Below are positions 17,572 through 27,751 of a DNA stretch of 64,000 bases, one piece after another. Numbering within the stretch: position 1 is the first letter of the stretch; the number at the start of each line of letters is the position of its first letter. Location: the NCBI RefSeq assembly GCF_002138415.1, contig NZ_CP015612.1:4070001-4134000 (forward strand). The letters run 5' to 3'. Under the pieces are notes generated by a model, which saw nothing but the letters and a program-made list of their open reading frames with translations, did not search any database and was not told the origin of the DNA. This DNA comes from Stenotrophomonas maltophilia. GTDB lineage: Bacteria; Pseudomonadota; Gammaproteobacteria; Xanthomonadales; Xanthomonadaceae. A program made the position numbers and the translations under genes.

Positions 17572-17826
17572 CTACCCGGTAGCAGCAAGAACCTCAGCAA
17601 CACGCCCCAACCACTTCTCCGCGGCTTCCGCGAACCACACCTGCCGCCGCAGGTGTGCCTGGATCAGCGCCACCGTCTTTCTGGCCTCTTCCAGCGCCTT
17701 CTGGTTGCCGCCGCCAGTTCCGCGCCAGATGGCGTCAGCAGCACCGATGAAGGCCGGCTTGCCTACGCGATGTGTTGAGCATCTGCGCGGTCAGCGTGCG
17801 GCCGTCGCGGCGGGTGCTCAAATGGC
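17572..17826 (-). pseudogene. Degenerate coding remnant upstream of the tRNA gene
   Basis: The minus strand reads VGKPAFIGAADAIWRGTGGG and ALEEARKTVALIQAHLRRQV with gene-like codon bias, then stops at 17572. Upstream, a different frame gives HLSTRRDGRTLTAQMLNTSR, so the two halves appear separated by a frameshift near 17765. There is no convincing start or family. It looks like the tail of an accessory gene left between the tRNA and rpoD. Confidence 0.4.
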
Positions 17827-17871
17827 AGATGCGACATAGTTAGGATCCAACGGGCATGGCCGGGCACTACC

Positions 17872-17904
17872 AGAGAAAAACCCCGCACCGGGCGGGGTTT
17901 CTCT
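17872..17904 (-). terminator. rpoD terminator
   Basis: AAACCCCGC, loop ACCGG, GCGGGGTTT with flanking AGAGA/TCTCT extends to a stem of over 12 bp and has A/T tracts on both sides, so it can work in both directions. It lies 25 bp beyond the rpoD stop. Confidence 0.85.
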
Positions 17905-17928
17905 CAACGCTTCAACAGCCGCTGGAAA

Positions 17929-19782
<1,854 letters not shown>

Positions 19783-19872
19783 GTAGTGCTCGCGCCACCG
19801 GCTAGGGAGAAATAGGGAACGTAGCATTATACCAGCCCGGGGCCCGGCCTGCCGGGCGGTGGTCCCGGCGGC

Positions 19873-20313
19873 CTAGGGCCTGAGAAGGAAGGTCACAGGA
19901 CCGTCATTGACCAGGCTGACGACCATATGGGCACCAAATCGGCCCGTTTCCACCCCCGGCGCGTGATTTTCACGACAGATCTCGACAAATCGATTGAACC
20001 CGCGTTCAGCCTCGTCCGGCGGCGCGGCGCTGGTGAAGCTGGGCCGCATGCCCGAACGGGTGTCGGCGGCCAGGGTGAACTGGCTGACCAGCAGCAGGCC
20101 GCCGCCGGTGTCGCGCAGCGAGCGGTTCATCTTCCCGGCCTCGTCGGCGAACACCCGGTAACCCAGCAGTCGCTCGGCCATGCGGCGCAGCTGGGCCTCG
20201 GTATCGCCCGGTTCCATGCCGACCAGGGCCAGCAGGCCCGGGCCGATCTGCCCCACCGCCTCATCATCGACATGGACCGCGGCCTGGCTGACACGCTGGA
20301 TCAGGACGAGCAT
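19873..20313 (-). CDS. dtd: D-aminoacyl-tRNA deacylase
   Basis: A 146-residue cytosolic enzyme that removes D-amino acids wrongly attached to tRNA. It begins [18 protein letters not shown] and carries the two family motifs, the [18 protein letters not shown] block and the C-terminal NDGPVTFLL cross-subunit loop. Length is normal for DTD. The gene diverges from the LpxL-type gene with 61 bp between starts. Confidence 0.96.
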   Translation of the reverse strand: MLVLIQRVSQAAVHVDDEAVGQIGPGLLALVGMEPGDTEAQLRRMAERLLGYRVFADEAGKMNRSLRDTGGGLLLVSQFTLAADTRSGMRPSFTSAAPPDEAERGFNRFVEICRENHAPGVETGRFGAHMVVSLVNDGPVTFLLRP

Positions 20314-20374
20314 CGTGGGCTTCCAATGAACAGGGCCGGCCACGATAGCAGCGCCCTTGGCTAAACTGGCGCCG

Positions 20375-21295
20375 ATGAATCCGCAACGCAAAGCCCGGCT
20401 GGTCTACCGCGCCACCACCCTGTTCGCTCGCCTGCCCTGGCCGCTGCTGCGGGGATTCGCGCGCGCCCTGGCGTGGGCGTGGATCAATCTCAACGCCCGT
20501 GAGAGTCGCGTCACCCGGCGCAACCTGGAACTGGCCTACCCGGGGCTGGACAGCACTGCACGCGATCGCCTGCACCGCGATCTGCTGCGCTCCACCGCGC
20601 TGCAGGCCATCGAGACCCTGCGTCTGTGGAGCCAGAGGCCGGCCGACAACCTGCGCCTGCATCTGAAGCAGCGCCACGGCGAGGCCCTGTACGACGCAGC
20701 CCTGGCCAGCGGCAGGGGCGTGATCGTGGCCGCGCCGCACTTCGGCAACTGGGAGCTGCTGAACCAGTGGCTGGCCTCACGCGGGCAGATCGCCATCGTC
20801 TACAAGCCACCGGAGGACGAGGCCAGCGATGCCTTCCTGCAGCTGGTGCGGGGCGGCCATAACGTGCAGCAGGTGCGCGCCGAAGGCCCGGCCGTGCGCC
20901 AACTGTTCAAGGTGCTCAAGGACGGCGGCGCCACCGGCATCCTGCCCGACCAGCAGCCCAAGGCTGGCGATGGCGTATTCGTGCCGTTCTTCGGCGTGCA
21001 GGCGCTGACCATGACCCTGGTCAACCGGCTGGCCGAGCGCACCGGCGCCACCGTGCTGTATGGCTGGTGCGAGCGCATCGGGCCGGACATGGAATTCGCC
21101 CTGCACATCGAACCGACCGACCCGGCCGTGGCCGACCCGGACCCGCAGGTGGCCGCTACCGCCCTCAATGCCGGCATCGAGCGCATCGCCCGCCGGGACC
21201 CGGCCCAGTACCAGTGGACCTACAAGCGCTATACGCTGCGGCCACCGGGCAGCGGCGAGGAAGACCCGTACGCGACTGAGGAACACCCGCACTGA
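20375..21295 (+). CDS. Lipid A biosynthesis acyltransferase (LpxL/HtrB family)
   Basis: A 306-residue inner-membrane-associated acyltransferase that adds a secondary acyl chain to Kdo2-lipid A. The catalytic HxxxxE motif is HFGNWE, about residue 124. [20 protein letters not shown] is the conserved second block. The N terminus has one hydrophobic anchor. The ATG at 20375 is preferred over the in-frame Met six codons earlier. Whether it makes the lauroyl or myristoyl transfer cannot be read off. Confidence 0.92.
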   Translation: MNPQRKARLVYRATTLFARLPWPLLRGFARALAWAWINLNARESRVTRRNLELAYPGLDSTARDRLHRDLLRSTALQAIETLRLWSQRPADNLRLHLKQRHGEALYDAALASGRGVIVAAPHFGNWELLNQWLASRGQIAIVYKPPEDEASDAFLQLVRGGHNVQQVRAEGPAVRQLFKVLKDGGATGILPDQQPKAGDGVFVPFFGVQALTMTLVNRLAERTGATVLYGWCERIGPDMEFALHIEPTDPAVADPDPQVAATALNAGIERIARRDPAQYQWTYKRYTLRPPGSGEEDPYATEEHPH

Positions 21296-21360
21296 CGGCC
21301 GCCTGCGACCGCTGGCCGCAGCACGTTGAATACGACGCTGGCGCCCCCATAGAGACTGCG

Positions 21361-22497
21361 ATGTCCGCCTCCCCCGGTCCTGCCATGCCTGCTGCTTCTT
21401 TCCTGTTCGGCGATCCGGCCGCGATCCGCTGCGAACGCGCGGTTGCCGAACTGCGCGCCGGTCGCCCGGTCCTGCTCCACGATGGCCAGGGCCAGCGCCT
21501 GGCGGTAATCGCGCTGGACAGCGCCACCGCCAGCAGCTTCGCCGCCTTCGCCAGCGCCGCGTGCGAACGCCACTACCTGTTCCTGACCGCCATCCGCGCC
21601 CGCGTGCTTGGTGTGGAGGCACCGCAAGGCGCGCGCCTGCCACTGGCCGGCGTTGCCTTCGATGCCCTGCCCTCGCTGGGCTACCTGCGCGAGCCCGGCC
21701 CGATGCCGGACGGCTGGAGCACCGGTGACGCCTTCGATGCAGGCGCCGTGGAACTGGCCCGCCTCGGCCTGTTGCTGCCGGCCATGGTGGCGGTGCGCCT
21801 GGGTGCCGAAGACCGCACCTTCGACGGTGCTGCCGAAGTGGCCCTGTGCGATCTGGCCGAAGGCGCAGCCCATGCGGCCCACGATTACGAACTGGTGGCG
21901 CGTTCGCCGGTACCGCTGCGCGACGTCGGCATGACCACCTTCGCGGTGTTCCGCGGCGGCGTGGCCCAGCGCGACCAGGTGGCGATCATCGTCGGTGAGC
22001 CGGACCTGTCGGCCGTGGTGCCGGTGCGCGTGCACTCCTCGTGCCTGACCGGCGACCTGTTCGGCTCGCTCAAGTGCGACTGCGGCGACCAGCTGCGGCG
22101 TGGCCTGCGCAAGCTGAAGGAGCTGGGCGGCGGCGTGCTGCTGTACCTGGACCAGGAAGGCCGTGGCACCGGCATCGCCGCCAAAATGCGCGCCTACGGC
22201 TACCAGCACGACGGCCTGGACACCATCGACGCCGACGCACAGCTGGGCTTCGGTGCCGACGAGCGCCGCTACGGCAGCGCGGTGGCGATGCTGCACGGCC
22301 TGGGCATTTCGCGTGTGGCCCTGCTCAGCAACAACCCGACCAAGGCACAGCGGCTGCGCAACGCCGGCATCGAGGTGCTGGACTGCATTCCGGTCACCGG
22401 TGAGATCACCGCCGAGAACGAGCACTACCTGCGCACCAAGGCTGATCGCGCAGGCCACATGCTGGATGTGGATGCGCTGATCCAGGCTGCCCAGTAA
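21361..22497 (+). CDS. ribA: GTP cyclohydrolase II-type riboflavin enzyme with an extra N-terminal domain
   Basis: 378 residues. The C-terminal ~200 match RibA: zinc ligands in SSCLTGDLFGSLKCDCGDQ (about residues 227-245), then LYLDQEGRGTGIAAKMRAYG, and LSNNPTKAQRLRNAGIEV. RibA opens GTP to start riboflavin synthesis. The first ~170 residues (CERAVAELRAGRPVLLHDG) vaguely recall a worn DHBP-synthase-like domain but lack its catalytic signatures. Free RibA is about 200 residues, so this is a long form. No other rib genes are adjacent. A second, canonical copy may exist elsewhere. Confidence 0.85.
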   Translation: MSASPGPAMPAASFLFGDPAAIRCERAVAELRAGRPVLLHDGQGQRLAVIALDSATASSFAAFASAACERHYLFLTAIRARVLGVEAPQGARLPLAGVAFDALPSLGYLREPGPMPDGWSTGDAFDAGAVELARLGLLLPAMVAVRLGAEDRTFDGAAEVALCDLAEGAAHAAHDYELVARSPVPLRDVGMTTFAVFRGGVAQRDQVAIIVGEPDLSAVVPVRVHSSCLTGDLFGSLKCDCGDQLRRGLRKLKELGGGVLLYLDQEGRGTGIAAKMRAYGYQHDGLDTIDADAQLGFGADERRYGSAVAMLHGLGISRVALLSNNPTKAQRLRNAGIEVLDCIPVTGEITAENEHYLRTKADRAGHMLDVDALIQAAQ

Positions 22498-22572
22498 CGC
22501 AGCCGACCTGCTACCGTCTGCGCGGTGCGGTCTCGGCCGCCATCGCCCGCCCTGCCGCCTGACGGAGCCCGC

Positions 22573-23073
22573 GTGACCGACGTTCCCCTGACCTCCCCGC
22601 CCACCGATGCCTGGCAGTCGCTGCCGCAACGCGCCGCCCGTCTCGCTGCACTGGAAGGCGCTTTCGGTGGTCTGTTCGTGCCGGGCCTGCCACTGGCCGC
22701 GGCCGCATGGTTCTTCGATCTGCCCCGCGGCCTGTGGACTGCCGCCCTTGGGCTGCTGATCGGCATCGTCTTCGGCGCCTGGCTCGGCCGCCGGCGCCTG
22801 ACCCGCACCCGCTGGCGGCTGGATGCCCAGGGCCTGGGCCTGCGCCGCGACCTGATGTGGCAGCTGGAAACGCGCATCCCCATTTCGCGCGTGCAGCACC
22901 TGGACCTGCGTCGCGGCCCGCTGGAACGCCGTGCCGGCCTGGCCACACTGATCGTGCACACCGCCGGGACCCGCATGAGCGCAGTGACCGTGAGCGGCCT
23001 GGACGAGGCCGACGCCGAGCGCCTGCGCGACACCCTGTCCCATCAGCTCGACCAGGACGCCGACGCCCTGTGA
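22573..23073 (+). CDS. YdbS-like PH-domain membrane protein
   Basis: A 166-residue protein with two N-terminal hydrophobic helices (about residues 30-70) and one bacterial PH-like domain, with LRRDLMWQLETRIPISRVQH and LATLIVHTAGT as its strands. GTG 22573 is chosen because GGAG lies 6 nt upstream. It overlaps the next gene (GTGA), so the two are co-translated. The pair matches the YdbS/YdbT arrangement. Confidence 0.85.
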   Translation: MTDVPLTSPPTDAWQSLPQRAARLAALEGAFGGLFVPGLPLAAAAWFFDLPRGLWTAALGLLIGIVFGAWLGRRRLTRTRWRLDAQGLGLRRDLMWQLETRIPISRVQHLDLRRGPLERRAGLATLIVHTAGTRMSAVTVSGLDEADAERLRDTLSHQLDQDADAL

Positions 23074-24614
23074 GCCAGCCGCCGCCCCTGCCCGCGTCGC
23101 TGCCCAATGGTGGCGAGGATCATCGCCTGCACCCATGGTCATGGCTGTTCGTGCTGCTGATGCAGCTGCGCCACTACTTCCTGCCGCTGGTGGCGCTGCT
23201 GGTGTTCGGCCAGCGCGGCGACCGCGACCCGATGTGGGCGCAGCTGATCCCGCTGTCGGCGATCGCAGCGCTGGTGCTGGTGTCGGTGCTGCAGTACCTC
23301 AGCTACCACTACCGCATCGGCAGCGATGCGATCACCGTGCGCAGTGGCCTGCTGGCACGCAACCGCCGCGAGATCCCGTTCGCCCGCATCCACAACGTGG
23401 AAGTGCGGCAGAACCCGCTGCACCGCCTGTTCGGTGTGGCCGAGCTGCGCCTGGAATCGGCCGGCGGCGTGCGTCCGGAAGCGGAGATGCGCGTGCTGAA
23501 GCTGGACCAGGCGCTGGCGCTGGAACGACTGGTGCGCCAGCGTGGGCAGGCGCCTCAGGCCGCTGACGGGGTCACCTCCGGGCAGGTGCTCGACACCGAC
23601 ACCGACAGTGAGCGTGTGCTGCTGCGACTGTCGAGCTGGGACGTGGTGCGCATGGGCCTGCTCTCCAACCGCGGCTGGGCGCTGGCGATCGCCGCGTTCG
23701 GTGTTCTGTTCCAGACCGTGCCGCGACCGGTGATGGACGATGCCCTGCAGCGTGGCGGCCGCGAGGCCTTCGGCTATGCAAGCCACCTGCATCCCGGCGT
23801 GGCCGGCGCCTTCCTGCTGCTGGCCGCGGCGCTGTTGCTGGGCTGGCTGGCGCTGCGCGCGCTGTCGGTGGTGCTGACCCTGCTGCGCTACCACGGCTTC
23901 ACCCTCAGTGAGCAGGAGCGGCGCCTGACCGTGTCGGCCGGCCTGCTCAGCCGCACCCGCAGCAGCGTGGCGCGTCGTCGCATCCAGGCCTGGACACTGC
24001 GCGAAGGCACCCTGCATCGCTGGTTCGGCCTGCGCCAGCTGCGCATCGACAGCGCCGCTGGCGGGCCCTCGCGCGATGAGGACCGTGCCCTGCGCGAACT
24101 GGCACCGCTGGCGTCAAGTACGCGTTGCGAGCAGCTGGTGCAGCACCTGCTGCCACAGTTGCAGTGGCCGCCGCTGCAGTGGCACGCCATTCCGCAGCGC
24201 GGCTGGTGGCGGCTGTGCCTGGGCGCGCTGGTGCTGGTGCCGCTGCTGGCTGCGGCCGCGTACTGGCGCTGGGGCCCATGGGGGCTGGTGGTATTGGCCT
24301 GGTTGCCGGTCGCCCTGCTGGTGGCGAACCGGCAGATGGCGCGCATGGGCTGGTACCTGGATGACCACTACGTCGCGGTGCGCGGCGGCTGGTGGAAGCG
24401 CTGGTGGCGCTGGGCCGAACTGGACAAGGTGCAGGGCCTGCGCCTGCAGCGTTCACCGCTGGACAAACTGCTCGGCACCAGCAGCCTGCAGCTGGATACT
24501 GCCGGTGCGCATGGCGACGTGGCGCTCACCCTGCACCATCTGCCGCAGGCACAGGCCCAACAGGTGATGGAACAGCTGGCCGCAGCGCTGGCACGGCGCA
24601 AGCTGCGCTGGTGA
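23070..24614 (+). CDS. YdbT-like membrane protein with repeated PH-like domains
   Basis: A 514-residue inner-membrane protein. It alternates hydrophobic helix pairs (about residues 25-75, 195-270, 375-415) with three PH-like domains, each marked by a line such as NRREIPFARIHNVEVRQNPL or RTRSSVARRRIQAWTLREGT. Start is GTG 23070, overlapping the TGA of the upstream gene. In Bacillus the YdbS/YdbT pair affects resistance to certain peptides; function in Gram-negatives is open. Confidence 0.86.
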   Translation: MSQPPPLPASLPNGGEDHRLHPWSWLFVLLMQLRHYFLPLVALLVFGQRGDRDPMWAQLIPLSAIAALVLVSVLQYLSYHYRIGSDAITVRSGLLARNRREIPFARIHNVEVRQNPLHRLFGVAELRLESAGGVRPEAEMRVLKLDQALALERLVRQRGQAPQAADGVTSGQVLDTDTDSERVLLRLSSWDVVRMGLLSNRGWALAIAAFGVLFQTVPRPVMDDALQRGGREAFGYASHLHPGVAGAFLLLAAALLLGWLALRALSVVLTLLRYHGFTLSEQERRLTVSAGLLSRTRSSVARRRIQAWTLREGTLHRWFGLRQLRIDSAAGGPSRDEDRALRELAPLASSTRCEQLVQHLLPQLQWPPLQWHAIPQRGWWRLCLGALVLVPLLAAAAYWRWGPWGLVVLAWLPVALLVANRQMARMGWYLDDHYVAVRGGWWKRWWRWAELDKVQGLRLQRSPLDKLLGTSSLQLDTAGAHGDVALTLHHLPQAQAQQVMEQLAAALARRKLRW

Positions 24615-24642
24615 TGCGGGGTCGGATTCCGGACATGTAGCA

Positions 24643-24710
24643 GGTAGTGCCGGCCGCTGGCCGGCAATTGCAGACATTTCCCGGGTTGCCGGCCAGCGGC
24701 CGGCACTACC
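24643..24710. repeat. SMAG-type repeat, inverted dimer
   Basis: Two copies of GTAGTGCCGGCCGCTGG face each other, the second as its complement, giving one large cruciform between convergent genes. It ends one base before the stop codon of the minus-strand gene at 24711. The GTAG tip and core match the SMAG family of S. maltophilia as I know it. Confidence 0.85.
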
Positions 24711-25766
24711 TCAACGCTGCGACGGGCCCCAGTACCCCAGGTCCTTGCGGATCTGCAGATCGCGCACCCAGCTGCCGAACGGCTTGCGCCGCAGCGTGCC
24801 CATTTCACCGGACAGGAAATCCTCGGTGGCCGTGATCACGCGCTCGCTGGAGCGGCCATCGCGATACGGATGGATGGCATCGGCATAGCGAACGATCTCC
24901 GCCTGCAGCGCTGCATCCGGATGCAGCGCGCGCTGCAGCATCGCCGGCAGCTGCGCCGCATCGTCGAAGTCGATCATGTGCGGCTTCGGCACGCGGTTGC
25001 GGAAGGTCACCACCGGCTTGTGCTGGACGATGAACTCCGAAACGATCGACGAGGTATCCGAGACCAGCACATCGGCGGCACGCTGCGCGGCCATCACCTG
25101 TTCCGGCTCGATGAAGCAGGCATTGGCGCCGGCCAGCGCGCGGTAGCGCTCGAACAGTTCCGGCGGGCACTTGGGGTGCAGGGTCAGCAGCCAGTAGTGG
25201 TCACCTGCGGCGATATCGGTGGCGATCTGCGCATGCAGGTGCGGGGCCGCGCTGAGCCGCTCGGTGAAGGTCGAGCCAAACAGGATCACCGGACGCCCAT
25301 CTGCCGCCGCTCGCAGCGTGGTGCTCTCGCCACCATCGTCGCGGAACAGCGGGTCCAGCTTCGGCCAGCCGGTCTCTGCCACCGCGAAATGGCCCTGCAG
25401 GGCCGCGATCTCACGGAATGGTGCGGTAGTGGCCGGCCCCTGCGTGCAGTAGAGGTCGAACATGCCACGCACCCGGAAGTGGCCGCGCGCACTGTCCCGC
25501 TTCTCCACGTTGAAGCCATGGAACAGCTGCACCTTGGCCCCGGACAGGAAGGTCGGCACCCAGTTGGCGGCGCTGAACACTGCCCGCGGGCGCATCGCCA
25601 GGGCCTGCTTCAGGCCGACGTTGGGCACCCCCGGCAGGCTGCTGCCGGCCGCGCCGTCCTCGAACCAGGCAGCGACTTCCTGCCCGGAGGCGTGCAAGGC
25701 CTGCGCCAACGGGGCGAGAATAGGCAGCGCATAGCGCTCCGTCGCAAACAACAGGTACCCGGCCAT
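24711..25766 (-). CDS. CDP-glycerol glycerophosphotransferase-like surface-polysaccharide enzyme
   Basis: 351 residues in a two-lobed GT-B-like fold. Family marks are LFHGFNVEKRDSARGHF, GWPKLDPLFRDD, ILFGSTFTERLS, LLTLHPKCPPELFERY and the donor-site line DVLVSDTSSIVSEFI. It fits the TagB/SpsB-like group, which transfers glycerophosphate or related groups; in Gram-negatives such genes decorate LPS or capsule. The second Met (25766) is favoured since GGAGG is 5 nt upstream. It starts one base from the start of the divergent glycosyltransferase gene, so each promoter must lie inside the other gene. Confidence 0.82.
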   Translation of the reverse strand: MAGYLLFATERYALPILAPLAQALHASGQEVAAWFEDGAAGSSLPGVPNVGLKQALAMRPRAVFSAANWVPTFLSGAKVQLFHGFNVEKRDSARGHFRVRGMFDLYCTQGPATTAPFREIAALQGHFAVAETGWPKLDPLFRDDGGESTTLRAAADGRPVILFGSTFTERLSAAPHLHAQIATDIAAGDHYWLLTLHPKCPPELFERYRALAGANACFIEPEQVMAAQRAADVLVSDTSSIVSEFIVQHKPVVTFRNRVPKPHMIDFDDAAQLPAMLQRALHPDAALQAEIVRYADAIHPYRDGRSSERVITATEDFLSGEMGTLRRKPFGSWVRDLQIRKDLGYWGPSQR

Positions 25767-25767
25767 C

Positions 25768-26586
25768 ATGTCCTCCACGACCGCTCCCATCGAACGGCCT
25801 CGCATCTCGGCGTGCATTATCGCGTTCAACGAGGCCGGGCGCATCGGCGACTGCCTGGCCTCGCTGGCCTTCTGCGATGAGATCGTGGTGGTGGACTCGT
25901 ATTCCACCGATGCCACGGTGACCATCGCCGAGGCCGCCGGCGCCCGGGTGCTGCAGCGCGTGTTCGAGGGTTTCCGCAGCCAGAAGGCGTTCTGCGTGGA
26001 GCAGGCCAGCCACGACTGGGTGCTGTGCCTGGATGCCGACGAGCGCATCAGCCCGGAGCTGCGCACGGCCATCGAACAGGTCCGTGACGGCGGCTTCAGC
26101 GGCCACGCCGGCTTCCGGTTCGCCCGCCTGTCGGAGTATTTCGGCAAGTTCCTGCGCCACGGCAACGCCTACCCGGACCGGGTAATGCGCCTGTTCGACC
26201 GCCGCCAGGGCGGCTGGCGCGGCAAGCGCGAGATCCACGAGGCGGCCAGTGTCGACGGCAGTGTGGGTACCCTGCGCGGCGACCTGATCCATTACCCGTA
26301 CCGGTCATTGCAGCAGCAGTTGGCCAAGACCGAGAAGTACGCGCGGATGATGGCCGAGCACGAGTTCGCACGCGGCAAGCGGGCCACGCTGGGCAAGCTG
26401 GTGCTGGCTCCCGCCTGGCGGTTCTGGCGCGGATTCCTGTTCCGCGGCGGCTTCCGCGATGGCTGGCATGGTCTGGTCTACGCCTATGTGCGCGCCAACT
26501 ACGTGCGGCAGAAGACCATCATGCTGTGGATGCTGGGCAACGGCCAGGCGGTAGCCGACCCGGTCGCACCTGCGGAACGGTCCTGA
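25768..26586 (+). CDS. Family 2 glycosyltransferase, WaaE/KdtX-like (LPS core)
   Basis: 272 residues, GT-A fold. RISACIIAFNEAGRIGDCL and EIVVVDSYSTDAT form the nucleotide-sugar site, LCLDADERI holds the metal-binding DxD, and GKREIHEAASVDG follows. WaaE/KdtX enzymes add a glucose to the inner LPS core on the cytosolic face, and the gene's context among LPS genes agrees. The acceptor is inferred. Confidence 0.86.
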   Translation: MSSTTAPIERPRISACIIAFNEAGRIGDCLASLAFCDEIVVVDSYSTDATVTIAEAAGARVLQRVFEGFRSQKAFCVEQASHDWVLCLDADERISPELRTAIEQVRDGGFSGHAGFRFARLSEYFGKFLRHGNAYPDRVMRLFDRRQGGWRGKREIHEAASVDGSVGTLRGDLIHYPYRSLQQQLAKTEKYARMMAEHEFARGKRATLGKLVLAPAWRFWRGFLFRGGFRDGWHGLVYAYVRANYVRQKTIMLWMLGNGQAVADPVAPAERS

Positions 26587-26629
26587 GCCGGCTGTGTCAC
26601 ACTGACCACGCGTTGCCCGAAGATCCCCC

Positions 26630-27751
26630 ATGAAAATCCTGTACACCAACTTCCACTACGGCGACGGTGGCGGCCACACCACGTACATCGTGTCCCTGGC
26701 GCGGGCCCTGCATGGCCAGCACACGCTCCATGTCGCAGCCCCCGCCGACAGCCGCCTGCTGCGCACCGTTGCCGAAGAGGGCATCGCGACCGTGCTGCCG
26801 ATGGCCTTCGGCAGCGGCCTGCCGACCCTGCCGCAGCAACTGGCCGAACAGCGCGCGTTGCGCCGCCTGGTGCAGGACGAGGGCATCGACCTGGTCCACG
26901 TCAACGGCGCACGCGATCACCGCTTCGTGATGCAGGGCCTGCTCGGCATGCGCCGCCCGCCGATCATCCTCACCAAGCACAACAGCAAGCCGACCAACAC
27001 CCTGGGCAATGCGTTCCGTGCGCGCTGGGCCACCGATCGCGTGATCGCGGTATCGGCCCATACCGGGCGGCTGCTGGAACAGGGCCCATACCGCCGCTGT
27101 CCAATCGATGTGGTCCGCAACGGCGTCGACCTGGCCCGTTTTGCACCGATGGCCGCCGACGCCGGGCAGGCCATGCGGCAGCAATGGACCCAGGATCCGG
27201 AAGCCCTGGTGCTGGTCAGCAATGCCGGCACTGATGACTACAAGGGCTGGATCGACCTGGCGCAGGCCATCGCCCTGCTGCCCGATGTCATCCGCCCACA
27301 CGTGCACATGGCGGTGGCCGGCCACCTGCCCAACGCGCAGCAGCGCGAACAGGTGCAGGCGCTCGGCGAGGTCGCAGCGCAGGTGCACTTTACCGGCCTG
27401 CTGGCCGATACGCGCCCGCTGATCGCCGCCGGCGACGTCGGCTTCGTGCTGTCCAACGACATCGAAACGATCTCCTTCGCCTGCCGCGAAATGATGGCCA
27501 GCGCCAGGCCGATGCTGGTCAGCGACTATGCGGGTCTGCCGGAGAACATCCAGCAGGGCGTCGATGGCTGGGTCGTACCCACCCGTGACGTGGCCGCCAT
27601 CGCCGCGCAGTTGCAGGCAATGTATGAACAGCGCCAGGTCCTCGCGGTGATGGGCATGGCCGCCCGCCGCCATGCAGAAGCCGCGTTCGGCCTTCAGACC
27701 TTCGCCGATGCGACCCTGGCCAGCTACGAAGCGGTGCTGGGCTCGCGCTGA
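26630..27751 (+). CDS. Family 4 glycosyltransferase
   Basis: 373 residues, GT-B fold. The N lobe starts MKILYTNFHYGDGGGHTTYI with the Gly-rich acceptor loop. The C lobe has SNAGTDDYKGWIDLAQAI, AGHLPNAQQREQ and SFACREMMASARPMLVSD, where a Glu (E in CREMM) takes the donor-site position. It follows the WaaE-like gene by 43 nt and probably shares its transcript. Its last 28 bp overlap the convergent O-antigen ligase gene. Likely acts on LPS core or O-antigen; sugar unknown. Confidence 0.87.
   Translation: MKILYTNFHYGDGGGHTTYIVSLARALHGQHTLHVAAPADSRLLRTVAEEGIATVLPMAFGSGLPTLPQQLAEQRALRRLVQDEGIDLVHVNGARDHRFVMQGLLGMRRPPIILTKHNSKPTNTLGNAFRARWATDRVIAVSAHTGRLLEQGPYRRCPIDVVRNGVDLARFAPMAADAGQAMRQQWTQDPEALVLVSNAGTDDYKGWIDLAQAIALLPDVIRPHVHMAVAGHLPNAQQREQVQALGEVAAQVHFTGLLADTRPLIAAGDVGFVLSNDIETISFACREMMASARPMLVSDYAGLPENIQQGVDGWVVPTRDVAAIAAQLQAMYEQRQVLAVMGMAARRHAEAAFGLQTFADATLASYEAVLGSR

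Noticed and set aside
22707..23069. Upstream extension of the YdbT-like gene
   Set aside because: The frame is open but overlaps the YdbS-like gene; GTG 23070 coupled to that gene's stop is the sound start.
21229..23142. A 637-codon open frame antisense to ribA and the PH-domain gene
   Set aside because: Same cause: mirrored high-GC codons, no family resemblance, and both sense genes are well supported.
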